A stretch of DNA of 64,000 nucleotides from Planctomycetota bacterium (GCA_015075375.1 JABTUM010000002.1:653393-717392); one strand, 5' to 3'. Counted from the first letter of the stretch, positions 1 through 8,436 are shown. Notes: generated from the sequence alone by a model not told the origin. Translations and numbers: made by a program.

Positions 1-370
1 TCGAGATGCTGCTGGTGTTGCTGGCGAATAGCACGCCCGGCGGGCAGAGGCTTTCGAGCGCGTGCCAGGTGTCGAGCTTGATCGATTCCTTTTCGAAGAT
101 GGCTTCGATGACGAGCTGCGCGTCCTTCGCGGCGGCCAATTCCGGGGCCGGGCGGATGCGTGTGAGCGCGGCCTCGGCGTCGGCCTGGGTGAGCGCACCT
201 TTCTTGACCATGCGCCGCAGCGAATCCTGCACCTTGACGCGCGCCGCTTCGAGCTGCGCGGGCCCGGTGTCGATCAGCGTCACCTGCTTGCCGGCCGCCG
301 CGCAGACTTGCGCGATGCCCGAGCCCATGGTGCCCGCGCCGATTACCGAGATTCGTTCGATGCCGCCCAT
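1..370 (-). CDS. 3-hydroxyacyl-CoA dehydrogenase, N-terminal part (cut by window edge)
   Basis: These are the first 123 residues of an NAD-dependent 3-hydroxyacyl-CoA dehydrogenase, most like 3-hydroxybutyryl-CoA dehydrogenase, which interconverts (S)-3-hydroxyacyl-CoA and 3-ketoacyl-CoA in the cytoplasm. The ATG lies at 368-370. The Rossmann dinucleotide-binding loop VIGAGTMGSGIAQ occupies residues 9-21, and the visible part ends in the conserved SNTSSIS stretch of the NAD-binding domain. It follows the C15 peptidase gene by 12 bases on the same strand, so it is probably co-transcribed with the methylmalonyl-CoA mutase genes. The C-terminal dimerisation domain lies outside the window, so substrate chain length cannot be judged. 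Confidence 0.9.
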   Translation of the reverse strand, partial: MGGIERISVIGAGTMGSGIAQVCAAAGKQVTLIDTGPAQLEAARVKVQDSLRRMVKKGALTQADAEAALTRIRPAPELAAAKDAQLVIEAIFEKESIKLDTWHALESLCPPGVLFASNTSSIS

Positions 371-382
371 CGGACCTCCCGC

Positions 383-1093
383 CTACTTGCCATCCGCCGC
401 GCGCACGGTCTGTTCGATCACGATTTTCAGGGCCGCTTTCAGTTTTTCCGCCGTGAACGTTCCGCCGGCCGGATCGGGCGTGCCGAAATCGGGCACGTGG
501 ACGAAGCCGCGGCGCACCAGCGGCGGTGCATTCTCGCCGCGCGGCAGCGCCATCAGCCGGTAAAAGCATTCGTTGCAGAGATAACCGCCGGCGTCGTCGC
601 TGCTGGCCGATCCGATCTTCGCTTCCTTCAGGGCCGCCAGAATCTCGGCCGTGGGCAGCGTGGTGGGGATTTCCGCCGCTCCTTTGGGCTCGATTTGGCT
701 GCGCGTAGGACGCACCCCTTTGTTGTCCGGAGGGCGCATGGGGTGATAGCCGTTGCGCGCAAGCGTCTCGATCCGAACGACCTCGGTCCCCACGCCGCAG
801 GAGATCACGGCGCGTGGCTTGTGCTTCGAGATGGCGTCGTAGAGTGGCTGGGTCATTTCGTCGTACACTACCGGAAGCAGCGCGGTCACGATGCGGTAGC
901 CGCCGATCTCCTGGCCTTCGAACGTCTTTACGGTTTCCCAACTCGCGTTGACCTTGAGACCGCCGAATGGCTCGAACCCGGTCAGCAGCAGGACAGGTTT
1001 TTCTTGCGCGGCTTCTCCTGCCATCAATCCGGCCGATGGAAGAATCGCGGCAGCGAGCAGTACATGAAGGAAGGTTCGCTTCGATAGCGGCAT
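383..1093 (-). CDS. Secreted pyroglutamyl-peptidase I family (C15) protein
   Basis: A 236-residue protein of the pyrrolidone-carboxyl peptidase (C15) family, enzymes that remove N-terminal pyroglutamate from peptides. The family opening LLLTGFEPFGG is at residues 35-45. The likely catalytic residues are E109 (in VRIETLARN), C173 (in YLCNECFY) and H199 (in FVHVP). Unlike the usual cytoplasmic enzyme it starts with an apparent signal peptide (LHVLLAAAILPSAGLMAGEA), so it probably works outside the inner membrane. The ATG is preceded by AGAGGTG. It sits between the cobalamin-binding mutase subunit and the hydroxyacyl-CoA dehydrogenase, an odd place for a peptidase. The catalytic assignment is by motif only. 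Confidence 0.82.
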   Translation of the reverse strand: MPLSKRTFLHVLLAAAILPSAGLMAGEAAQEKPVLLLTGFEPFGGLKVNASWETVKTFEGQEIGGYRIVTALLPVVYDEMTQPLYDAISKHKPRAVISCGVGTEVVRIETLARNGYHPMRPPDNKGVRPTRSQIEPKGAAEIPTTLPTAEILAALKEAKIGSASSDDAGGYLCNECFYRLMALPRGENAPPLVRRGFVHVPDFGTPDPAGGTFTAEKLKAALKIVIEQTVRAADGK

Positions 1094-1108
1094 TCGAGCA
1101 CCTCTCGT

Positions 1109-1546
1109 CTATGCGCCGCGCGCTTCTTTCGCGGCAAAATGCCGGTCGAGGAACTCTACGATCTGCTGCGTGCTTGTGCCGGGACCGAAGATCGCTCCGA
1201 CGCCGAGATTTTTCAGTTCCTGCTCGTCTTGCGGAGGAATGATCCCGCCGCCGAAGACCAGCACATCGCCCAGGCCCTCGCGCTTCAGGCCTTCCATCAC
1301 GACCGGGAAGAGCGTCATGTGCGCGCCGCTGAGGATCGAGAGGCCGACGGCTTCGACGTCTTCCTGCAGTGCGGCTTCGACAACGGCCTCGGGGTCCTGG
1401 TGCAGCCCCGTGTAAATCACTTCGTAGCCGGCCTCGGTGAGGGCTCGGACGACCACCTTGGCGCCGCGGTCGTGCCCGTCCAGCCCGGGCTTGGCGACGA
1501 GAATGCGGTGTCTGCGGGACGGCTTGGGTGCGTTCGAATCGGTCAT
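1109..1546 (-). CDS. Methylmalonyl-CoA mutase, cobalamin-binding small subunit
   Basis: A 145-residue stand-alone B12-binding domain, corresponding to the C-terminal part of one-chain methylmalonyl-CoA mutases. The signature DGHDRG is at residues 23-28, with H25 the expected lower axial ligand to cobalt; SILSGAHMTL and VFGGGIIPPQD follow as in the family. It would pair with the large subunit at 2308-3957 to interconvert (R)-methylmalonyl-CoA and succinyl-CoA, linking propionate and odd-chain acyl units to the TCA cycle. Two small genes separate the subunits, but all lie on one strand with short gaps. The ATG has an AAAGGT site five bases upstream. No MeaB-type chaperone or epimerase is visible in the window. 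Confidence 0.92.
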   Translation of the reverse strand: MTDSNAPKPSRRHRILVAKPGLDGHDRGAKVVVRALTEAGYEVIYTGLHQDPEAVVEAALQEDVEAVGLSILSGAHMTLFPVVMEGLKREGLGDVLVFGGGIIPPQDEQELKNLGVGAIFGPGTSTQQIVEFLDRHFAAKEARGA

Positions 1547-1610
1547 GCTTACCTTTTAGCCGCCCCCTTGAGCGCCTGCAACTCAACCCGGAGGAATGGC
1601 TTGCGCGACA

Positions 1611-1841
1611 TCAGCGGCTCTTCAGCCAGTTCCAGACGGTAATCAGGAGCGGCAGGGCCAGCGCGAGCACGACCAGCCACCCGGCGATCAGGAAAACGCG
1701 TGGGATGCGGCGTTCGCCTTCGGCGCCCAGACCGAAGCGGCCTTTCCCATCGGTGTAGTGCCCGCAGTACGGGCATTCGGCCACGTCGGGAAAGATGCTG
1801 CGGTTGCAGTACGTGCAAGTTTCGTACTCGCCAGGATCCAT
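1611..1841 (-). CDS. Zinc-ribbon protein with one C-terminal membrane helix
   Basis: A 76-residue protein of unknown function. The N-terminal half has two CxxC pairs (CTYCNRS and CPYCGHY, residues 9-29), a typical zinc ribbon. The C-terminal half is one strongly hydrophobic helix (VFLIAGWLVVLALALPLLITV), followed by a short basic tail. This suggests a membrane-anchored zinc ribbon facing the cytoplasm. It lies between the two methylmalonyl-CoA mutase subunit genes on the same strand. No enzymatic role can be inferred. Confidence 0.72.
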   Translation of the reverse strand: MDPGEYETCTYCNRSIFPDVAECPYCGHYTDGKGRFGLGAEGERRIPRVFLIAGWLVVLALALPLLITVWNWLKSR

Positions 1842-1890
1842 GCGTGGCGTTCAATCCTACTAAAATAAGGAGCGTAGGGCCGACGGCCGC

Positions 1891-2229
1891 CTACTCGTTG
1901 TCGTCATCCGTCCGGCGCTTGCGTTCTTCGCGCGGCGGTTTGATTTTCAGGCGCTGGTACACGCGCAGCTTGCTGCCGGGCGGGACGTCGGCCGATTTCA
2001 GGCCGTCCACCACCAAGTCGCCCCCCACGCGCTGCTGCGAAGGGTATATGTCTAGAATGCAGGTCTTGCGCGCCTTTCCGTCGGGTTTCACGATCTCGAC
2101 GATATCGCGCTGTCGAGCGGTGAAATCGGGCGAAGTTTCCGGTCCGCCGACCAGCACGAGGCCTTGCAGGAGGACCTCGTACGTCTTCTCGATCACAAAC
2201 CAAGGAGTGTCTTCTTGAGCGTCGGGCAT
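1891..2229 (-). CDS. EF-Tu domain 2-like beta-barrel protein of unknown function
   Basis: A 112-residue protein with no GTPase domain. Its pattern FVIEKTYEVLLQGLVLVGG, then RDIVEIV, KARKTCILDI, LVVDGLKSADVPPGSKL, follows the order of strands in domain 2 of EF-Tu-like translation factors (beta-barrel with the VEIVG and RGV...GQVL elements). The tail is acidic-basic and probably disordered. I chose the ATG at 2227-2229; an upstream start at 2280 would add 17 residues of low-complexity sequence. It is on the same strand as, and about 80 bases after, the mutase large subunit gene. The fold assignment is by eye, and a role in translation should not be assumed. Confidence 0.65.
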   Translation of the reverse strand: MPDAQEDTPWFVIEKTYEVLLQGLVLVGGPETSPDFTARQRDIVEIVKPDGKARKTCILDIYPSQQRVGGDLVVDGLKSADVPPGSKLRVYQRLKIKPPREERKRRTDDDNE

Positions 2230-2307
2230 GTTCGATTTTCCGCGCGGCGGGCCTAAAGAGGAAGGCGCTCGCCGGTCCAAAAATTTGTTACAAGCACCCC
2301 TGGTGGA

Positions 2308-3957
2308 TCAGACTGCGGCGAGCTTGCGGTATTCGCCCCAGACCTGCCGGCAGACGCCGCACATTTCGCCTTGGGTCACGCGCACGCGCGCGCAATCGAC
2401 GAGCGCGGCCATTACGTTCTGATCGTCGCTGCGGCAGGCCGCTTCGAGCTTGCGCAGAGCTGCTTCGACCTTCAGAGCATCGCGCTCGGCGCGGGTGCGC
2501 TGCACGCGCTTTTTCTGTTCTTCTTCGAGCTTCGGGTCGACGTACAGCAGCGTGGGCTCGGCGGCTTCGGCGCTTTCGAAGCAGTTGACGCCGACGATCT
2601 TGCGTTTGCCCGACTCGACTTCCTTCTGCTGCTGGAAGCTCGAACGCGCAATCTCGCGCCGGAAGAAGCCCCCGTCGATCGCCGGAAACATCCCGCCCAG
2701 TTCTTCGATCTTGCGGAAGTATTCGTAGCATTCGGCTTCCAGGCGGTCGGTGAGCGCTTCGACGAAATAGCTCCCGCCCAGCGGATCGATGACGTGCGGC
2801 ACTCCGGTCTCGTAGGCGATCACCTGCTGCGTGCGCAGCGCGATCTGCACGGCCTTCTCGGTGGGCAGTGCCAGGGCCTCGTCGTAGCTGTTGGTGTGCA
2901 GGCTCTGCGTCCCGCCCAGCACCGCAGCCAGCGCCTCGATGGCGGTGCGGACGATATTGTTCTCGGGCTGCTGCGCGGTGAGGCTCACCCCGGCCGTCTG
3001 GGCATGCGTGCGCAGGAGCATGCTGCGCGGATTGCGCGCGCCGCGTTTCTTGAGTTCGCGTGCCCAAATGCGCCGCGCCGCGCGGAACTTCGCGATCTCC
3101 TCGAAGAAATCGATGTGTACGTCGAAGAAGAAGCTCAGGCGCGGAGCGAAATCGTCCAACTCAAGTCCCGCCTTCACGCCTTCGTCGATATAGCACAGCC
3201 CGTCGGCGAGCGTGAACGCGAGTTCCTGCCCCGCGGTGCTCCCGGCCTCGCGGATGTGGTACCCGCTGATCGAGACGGTGTTCCATTGCGGCACGTGGTC
3301 CCGGCCGTATTTGAAGATGTCGGTGATGACGCGCATTGACGGTTCGGGGCCGACGAGCCACGAGTTTTGCGCATGGTACTCCTTGAGGATGTCGTTCTGG
3401 ATGGTCCCGCGCAGGTTGTCGCCCGATACGCCCTGGCGTTCGGCCGCGGCGATGTAGAAGGCAAAAAGCATCGCGGCGGGGCCGTTGATGGTCATCGAGG
3501 TGCTGACCTGATCCATCGGGATGCCGGCGAAGAGCGCGGCCATGTCATCGACGCTGTCGATGGCCACCCCGCAGCGTCCGACTTCGCCGCGGCTGCGGGC
3601 GTGGTCGCTGTCGTAGCCCATCAGCGTCGGGAAATCGAAGGCTACCGACAACCCGGTCTGGCCGTGTTCGAGCAAGTACTTGAAACGTTCGTTGGTTTCG
3701 GTGGCGGTTCCAAAGCCCGCGAACTGGCGCATCGTCCAGAGCCGCCCCCGGTACATGGTGGCGTGAATGCCGCGGGTGTAGGGGAATTCGCCCGGCAGGC
3801 CCAAATCATGTTCGTGATCGAGCTTCGCGACATCGGCGCGGGTGTAGAGCGGCTGGACCGGCGCACCGCTGAGCGTGGTAAACATGCCGTCCTTGCGCTC
3901 GGGCGTGGCCTTGATTGCCGCGTCGTACGCAGATCGCCCGGCTTCAAAACTGGACAT
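2308..3957 (-). CDS. Methylmalonyl-CoA mutase, large (catalytic barrel) subunit
   Basis: A 549-residue acyl-CoA mutase catalytic subunit without its own B12 domain, so it is the large half of a split enzyme. Family landmarks are clear: the substrate-channel motif ATMY (residues 66-69) and WTMRQFAGFG, then AFDFPTLMGYDSD, GTIQNDILKEY, the SGYHIREAG active-site histidine, and QSLHTNSYDEALALPTE. The tyrosine in ATMY and the arginine in PEPSMRV match methylmalonyl-CoA mutases and argue against isobutyryl-CoA or 2-hydroxyisobutyryl-CoA mutases, though this is inference. The start has AGGGGGT six bases upstream. It is the first gene of the minus-strand acyl-CoA operon. Confidence 0.94.
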   Translation of the reverse strand: MSSFEAGRSAYDAAIKATPERKDGMFTTLSGAPVQPLYTRADVAKLDHEHDLGLPGEFPYTRGIHATMYRGRLWTMRQFAGFGTATETNERFKYLLEHGQTGLSVAFDFPTLMGYDSDHARSRGEVGRCGVAIDSVDDMAALFAGIPMDQVSTSMTINGPAAMLFAFYIAAAERQGVSGDNLRGTIQNDILKEYHAQNSWLVGPEPSMRVITDIFKYGRDHVPQWNTVSISGYHIREAGSTAGQELAFTLADGLCYIDEGVKAGLELDDFAPRLSFFFDVHIDFFEEIAKFRAARRIWARELKKRGARNPRSMLLRTHAQTAGVSLTAQQPENNIVRTAIEALAAVLGGTQSLHTNSYDEALALPTEKAVQIALRTQQVIAYETGVPHVIDPLGGSYFVEALTDRLEAECYEYFRKIEELGGMFPAIDGGFFRREIARSSFQQQKEVESGKRKIVGVNCFESAEAAEPTLLYVDPKLEEEQKKRVQRTRAERDALKVEAALRKLEAACRSDDQNVMAALVDCARVRVTQGEMCGVCRQVWGEYRKLAAV

Positions 3958-4086
3958 ACCGACCCCCTAAAGGAACCCATTTGCCTTACAGGAGTTAGAG
4001 TGTACACGATGGGCCGGTGGACTCAACAGCCTCGCCGCCTGACATGGCCGTGGACAGTGGGTCAATTGGGACCATGAGGTGATGGC

Positions 4087-4491
4087 ATGACCCTCGGCAT
4101 GCTTGGACTTCTCGTGTACGCCTTGGTTATCGTGGCCATCCTGTACGCTTGCTGGGAAGTCAATCAATTCTTGCGCCAACACGAGGTGATCGCCCATAGC
4201 AGTGACCTGGAGGCGTTCAAAAAGCTGGCGCGTCGCAACATGAAGGCGGTGTTTCCACTCGCAGCCCTATTCTTCGCAGGCATGGGCTTAACAGCACAGT
4301 TGATCCTTCAACATCGGGTCATCGGTTTCGTAGCGATTCTGCTGGTCAATGGGCTGGTGATGGGGTCGGCGCTTGCCTTGAGCAAGGCCGAGAAGCAGGC
4401 CCGCGAGTTATCCTGTTCGGATCCGGCGCTGGAGGCCGAATACCGGCGCGTTTCAGAATCATGGCTCAACGATTCTTGGCCCCGATTCTAA
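4087..4491 (+). CDS. Small membrane protein, unknown function
   Basis: A 134-residue protein with three hydrophobic segments: residues 1-22 (LGLLVYALVIVAILYAC), about 54-73 (VFPLAALFFAGMGLTAQLIL) and about 77-97. A charged, helical cytoplasmic-type stretch with KKLARRN lies between the first two. I recognise no family. The ATG has AGGTG nearby upstream. Codon use is less GC-biased than in the flanking acyl-CoA genes, a trait it shares with the genes up to 7161. Confidence 0.62.
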   Translation: MTLGMLGLLVYALVIVAILYACWEVNQFLRQHEVIAHSSDLEAFKKLARRNMKAVFPLAALFFAGMGLTAQLILQHRVIGFVAILLVNGLVMGSALALSKAEKQARELSCSDPALEAEYRRVSESWLNDSWPRF

Positions 4492-4595
4492 GTGGGTAAG
4501 GCCCTACCCTCGGCTTCACCGAGTCTTCAAATGACCTTCATCGTCAGCACGCTATAGGAACGGCATGATGGGTGCAGTTCCTTTGGAGAAATACC

Positions 4596-4838
4596 ATGCC
4601 CGCACGTTCACGCGCTTCCGATATTCTCCGCTATTCGTTCCTGCACGTCTTCGCGAACGATAAGACCATAGACGCAAACGAACTGGCCATGCTGGAGCGG
4701 TTGGCGCTGGAAGACCAGAAGATTGACGAGAAGGAGAGAATCATCCTGCGCAACCTGTTCTCCCGGGTCACGCAGACCCAGGTCGCGCCAAAAGTCTGGG
4801 ACGAAATTCAGCTATTTCGAGCCAAGCACGGGATCTGA
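4596..4838 (+). CDS. Small TerB-like helical protein
   Basis: An 80-residue helical protein. The pattern of acidic helices (NDKTIDANELAMLERLAL, then KIDEKERIILRNLF) resembles the helical repeats of tellurite-resistance TerB-like domains, but it is too short for a full domain, so this is only a suggestion. I chose ATG 4596 because GGAG lies eight bases upstream; an in-frame GTG at 4572 would add eight residues. No function can be given. Confidence 0.6.
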   Translation: MPARSRASDILRYSFLHVFANDKTIDANELAMLERLALEDQKIDEKERIILRNLFSRVTQTQVAPKVWDEIQLFRAKHGI

Positions 4839-4896
4839 CCCCCGCCCCCGAACGGTTTGACGCTACCGGCAGGCTTCGGTAGCCTCTCGTATCGCC

Positions 4897-5403
4897 ATGG
4901 AACCCGTCCAAGACCGGCAATCGGTCACGCCTGACGGTACGCCGCTGCTGAAACTAATTGCCGGCGTGCGCGTAGTTCCGTTGATCTCGCATTGGGATGC
5001 ACGCGGGTCAATTACGCAACTTCCGCCCGATCTTTTCGTCCAGCCGGTGGTGGACGCGCACCAGGTCACGATCCGGCCCGGGATGATCAAGGGCTGGATC
5101 ATGCACAAGCTTCAGGAAGACCGGCTCTTTTTCTGGCAAGGCGATCTGCGGGTGGTTCTCTTCGACGCGCGGGAGGACTCGGCCACGCGGGGGTGGTTCA
5201 ACGATCTATGCTTCGGCGCGGGCAAGCCGGCGTATTGCGTGATCCCGCCCGGCGTCTTTCATGCTGTGCAGAATCTGGGCCAGGAAACGGCCAGCCACAT
5301 GAGTTTCCCCACGGTGCCATACGATCATGCGCGGCCCGATAAATATCGGTTGCCGCTGGACACCGACCGCATTCCTTTCGATTTTCATAAGCCCGGGTGG
5401 TGA
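4897..5403 (+). CDS. RmlC-like cupin (sugar 3,5-epimerase family) protein
   Basis: A 168-residue cupin related to dTDP-4-dehydrorhamnose 3,5-epimerases. Family-like features are the start of the barrel with HWDARGSITQL, the segment GMIKGWIMHKLQEDRLFFWQG and the IPPGVFHAVQNLG strand with its histidine. It would act on a nucleotide-linked sugar in the cytoplasm, preparing a sugar for transfer. The stop codon directly abuts the next ATG at 5404, so translation is probably coupled to the glycosyltransferase that follows. Members without epimerase activity exist (isomerases, carbohydrate binding), so the exact reaction is open. No clear ribosome binding site is seen. Confidence 0.75.
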   Translation: MEPVQDRQSVTPDGTPLLKLIAGVRVVPLISHWDARGSITQLPPDLFVQPVVDAHQVTIRPGMIKGWIMHKLQEDRLFFWQGDLRVVLFDAREDSATRGWFNDLCFGAGKPAYCVIPPGVFHAVQNLGQETASHMSFPTVPYDHARPDKYRLPLDTDRIPFDFHKPGW

Positions 5404-6075
5404 ATGCAGGTAACCGTCGCTTTGATTAACTACAAGTCGCCCATCATCGAGCGGCTCGACGAAGTGGTGATTCCGACGCTCGCGCATTACCACGGCGCGG
5501 ACTTCGAGATTCTGGTCGTCGATAACGAGCCAGAGCCGAACCGGGAACTGATCGAGTATCTGCGCGAGTGCCTGGTGCCATTCAAATATTTCTGGAACGA
5601 AGGCCAAAACCTCATGGTCGCCGCGTCGAAGAACATCATCTACGAGGAAGCGAAGTACCCGTTCCTGGTGTACCTCTGCGCGAACCACGGCCGCATGTAC
5701 GATCCGACGTGGCTGGCGGATATGCTCAAGCCGTTCGAAGTGCCCGAGGTGGCCATGACCGGTACGTTGACGACCTTTCCGCTCAGCCATATCGACGAAG
5801 GCGATGGTGAAGGGATCTTTGTGCAGGGCGGGGTCCTGGCCGCCCGCGTGGAGGTCATGCGCCGGCACCCCATGTCGCCGCTTTTTCCGCACTACCATTC
5901 GGATAAGTGGATTGGCTTCGAACTCCAAAAGCACGGCTACAAATTGGCGCACGTGAAGACCATCCTATCGCTTTGGCGACAGAAGGCCCCCGAGCAGCAC
6001 GACTACAAATACGTTCACGACGAAGACTTCGTCGAGACACCGCTCGAGGGCAAGAACGTTCAAAATTCCGAATGA
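5404..6075 (+). CDS. GT2-like glycosyltransferase
   Basis: A 223-residue protein with a GT-A type N-terminus: the first strand VTVALINYKSP and the second FEILVVDNEP are typical for nucleotide-sugar binding in family 2 enzymes. Where most members have an aspartate-rich metal motif after the fourth strand, this one has YLCANHGRMYDPTW, with no DxD. Later it has a FVQGGVLAARVEVMRR segment resembling the acceptor loop and a DKWIGFEL motif that may supply the catalytic base. It probably adds one sugar to a surface glycan. It is coupled to the upstream cupin gene with zero spacing. A non-catalytic or unusual metal-independent role is possible. Confidence 0.72.
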   Translation: MQVTVALINYKSPIIERLDEVVIPTLAHYHGADFEILVVDNEPEPNRELIEYLRECLVPFKYFWNEGQNLMVAASKNIIYEEAKYPFLVYLCANHGRMYDPTWLADMLKPFEVPEVAMTGTLTTFPLSHIDEGDGEGIFVQGGVLAARVEVMRRHPMSPLFPHYHSDKWIGFELQKHGYKLAHVKTILSLWRQKAPEQHDYKYVHDEDFVETPLEGKNVQNSE

Positions 6076-6165
6076 GAGCAGCACGGCAGGCGGTCCGCAT
6101 GCCGGCCAACCTCCGGAAATGCGCACGATTCAACGGCGCAAACAGGCCGTAAGGAGTCCTTGCTC

Positions 6166-7161
6166 ATGAATTCAAGTTCAAGCCGGATTCGCGTGCTCTA
6201 CGTAGTGGAGCGCTTTCCGCAACTTTCCGAGACCTATATTCATGCCGAGATCGCGGCCTTGAAAGACGATTACGATATTCGCGTCTTTGCCCTGCAGCCC
6301 GCCAATTCACCAGCTAAAGAGCACTATCCGTACACGCAAAAGCAGCACCCGGCTCATTTGCGTGAGGTTATTCAGGAGTTCAAGCCCAACGTCCTGCATA
6401 CGCACTACGCAACCTTGATCCCCAATTTGGAGCGTATTTCCGCGAACAACCGGGTGCCCTACACGGTTCGCGCGCATTCTTTCGATACCGACGGATACCG
6501 GCCACCCGATTTGCGAGTCTCGGACTATTGCTTGGGCGTACTTTCGTTTCCCTATACGCGGTCCGTGCTGGAATCCGCCCAGATTCCGAAGGAACGCATT
6601 CTCGATTGCTGGCCCGTGATCGATTTCGCGCGCTTTCACGATACGTCTCCCAATGGGAATGCGATTCTCAACTTGGGCGCGTCGCTGCCAAAGAAAAACT
6701 TTCAGGACTTTCTGGACTTGGGCGCACTCATGCGCGGACGCGAGTTCAATCTTTATTCCATAGGTTACAATACGCCTCAGTTGATCGATAAGAATCGCGA
6801 GATGGGCGAACCTGTTCGCATTTTACCGCCGGTGGAGCACAGCCAAATGCCAGCGGTTTATAAAAAGCACCAGTGGCTTGTCTATACCGCGAATAAAAAG
6901 CTGGGCAACGTGGGCTGGCCGTTGGCGCTGGCTGAGGCCATGGCCGCAGGTACTGGCGTTTGTATGCAGAATCTGCGTCCAGACTTAAAGCAATTTCTCG
7001 GAGGCGCCGGTTTCCTTTTCGATTCCGTTCAGGAATTGCCTCGTATCGTGTCGCAGCCTGTGCCAAAGGAAATGCGAGAACTGGGCTTCAAAGTCGCCAA
7101 GCGCTCGGACATCAATGTCCACAAGAAGCTGCTGACCGACCTTTGGGACAAGTGCGCGTAA
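6166..7161 (+). CDS. GT4/GT-B type glycosyltransferase
   Basis: A 331-residue GT-B fold glycosyltransferase. The N-terminal domain starts with RVLYVVERFPQLSETYIHAE, a pattern common in exopolysaccharide glycosyltransferases, and has PNVLHTHYA. The C-terminal domain has the first strand ILNLGASLPKKNF and the nucleotide-sugar site region VGWPLALAEAMAAGTGV, equivalent to the EPFGLxxxEAMAxG motif of GT4 enzymes. ATG 6166 has AAGGAG nine bases upstream, so I prefer it to the in-frame TTG at 6160. With the two preceding genes it forms a small sugar-transfer set, possibly for a capsule or surface glycan. The donor is unknown. Confidence 0.82.
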   Translation: MNSSSSRIRVLYVVERFPQLSETYIHAEIAALKDDYDIRVFALQPANSPAKEHYPYTQKQHPAHLREVIQEFKPNVLHTHYATLIPNLERISANNRVPYTVRAHSFDTDGYRPPDLRVSDYCLGVLSFPYTRSVLESAQIPKERILDCWPVIDFARFHDTSPNGNAILNLGASLPKKNFQDFLDLGALMRGREFNLYSIGYNTPQLIDKNREMGEPVRILPPVEHSQMPAVYKKHQWLVYTANKKLGNVGWPLALAEAMAAGTGVCMQNLRPDLKQFLGGAGFLFDSVQELPRIVSQPVPKEMRELGFKVAKRSDINVHKKLLTDLWDKCA

Positions 7162-7167
7162 GCGCCG

Positions 7168-8325
7168 TTACGCGGTTTGATACCCTTTCAGCGTGTTCGC
7201 CGCGATCACCAGGCGCTGGATCTCGCTCGTCCCTTCGTACAGCCGGCAGATGCGTACGTCGCGGTAATGCCGCTCGACGTCGTATTCCTTGATGAAACCG
7301 TACCCGCCGTGCATTTGCAGCGCGCGGTCGCAGGCGCGGAACGCCGCTTCGCTGGCGAAGAGCTTGGCCATACTCGCTTCGGTCGTGTAGCGCCCCGTGC
7401 CGGCGTCTTTAAGGCGTGCCGCGCGGACCATCAGCAACTCCGCCGCATCCAGCTCCGTCGCGCTGTCGGCGATCATCCACTGGATCGCCTGGAGCTTCGC
7501 CAGCGGCGCGCCGAATTGCTCGCGTGTGCTGACGTGCCTGCAACCGGCTTCCAAAGCCGCGCGGCCGATGCCCAGCGCTTGCGCCGCGATCCCAATGCGC
7601 CCGCCGTCGAGCGTCTCCAGAGCGACGCTGAAGCCTTTGCCGCGCGCGCCGAGCATGTTCGACTTGGGCACCTTGCACTTATTGAAGACGATCTCCACCG
7701 TGGCGCTCGCGTTGATGCCCAACTTGTGCTCCTGCTTACCCCAGGCGAAGCCGGGGAAGTCCGGTTCCACGATGAAGGCGCTGATGCCGCGGTGCGCTTT
7801 GGATTTGTCCTCGGTCGCGTATACCACCACCACGCCGGCATGATTGCCGTTGGTGACGAATAGCTTGGTTCCGTTCAGCTCGAAGTGGTCCTCGCGCTCC
7901 TGGAAGACCGTATGCAGGTTGGCGGCGTCCGATCCGCTGCCGGGTTCGGTCAGCGCGTAGGCGCCGAGCTTTTCGCCGCTGGCCAGCGGGACGAGGTATT
8001 TTTGCTTCTGCTCTTCGGTGCCGTGCTTCAGGATCGGATCGACGCACAGGCTCGTGTGCGCGCTCAGGATCACTCCCGTGCTCGCACAAGCGCGGCTGAT
8101 CTCGTAAATCGCATACGCGTAAGCCGTGGCCGTGCACCCGGCTCCGCCGTAGGCTTCGGGGACATACACGCCCATCAGGCCCTGCGCCGCCATTTCCTCG
8201 ACCAGTTCGGTCGGGAAGCGCCCCGTCTCATCCAGTTCCCGGGCCAAGGGCTTGACCTTCTTCGCGGCGAACTCGATAGCGGTGTCGCGGACGGCCTGTT
8301 CCATCTCGTCAAGGGTGAGTTGCAT
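7168..8325 (-). CDS. Acyl-CoA dehydrogenase (short-chain type)
   Basis: A 385-residue FAD-dependent acyl-CoA dehydrogenase that introduces the 2,3 double bond of acyl-CoA and passes electrons to electron-transfer flavoprotein. The FAD-binding motif AYALTEPGSGSDA and the KLFVTNGNHAG strand are in place, and the catalytic base is E364 in YEGTSEIQR. The C-terminal QMHGGYGFIKEYDVERHYRD motif is typical. It looks closest to butyryl-CoA dehydrogenases. The ATG has AAAGGA just upstream. It points the same way as the acyl-CoA operon at 1-3957 but is separated from it by the plus-strand sugar genes. No ETF genes are in the window. Confidence 0.94.
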   Translation of the reverse strand: MQLTLDEMEQAVRDTAIEFAAKKVKPLARELDETGRFPTELVEEMAAQGLMGVYVPEAYGGAGCTATAYAYAIYEISRACASTGVILSAHTSLCVDPILKHGTEEQKQKYLVPLASGEKLGAYALTEPGSGSDAANLHTVFQEREDHFELNGTKLFVTNGNHAGVVVVYATEDKSKAHRGISAFIVEPDFPGFAWGKQEHKLGINASATVEIVFNKCKVPKSNMLGARGKGFSVALETLDGGRIGIAAQALGIGRAALEAGCRHVSTREQFGAPLAKLQAIQWMIADSATELDAAELLMVRAARLKDAGTGRYTTEASMAKLFASEAAFRACDRALQMHGGYGFIKEYDVERHYRDVRICRLYEGTSEIQRLVIAANTLKGYQTA

Positions 8326-8436
8326 GGCAGGTCCTTTCGTTGGGGGACTTTAGCACGTAGTATAGACCTCCTGCGCTTCCCCTGCAAAGGCGCTCGGGCA
8401 CGCGCTTTCCGGCCTCGGACCGGCTGGAATTTGGGA

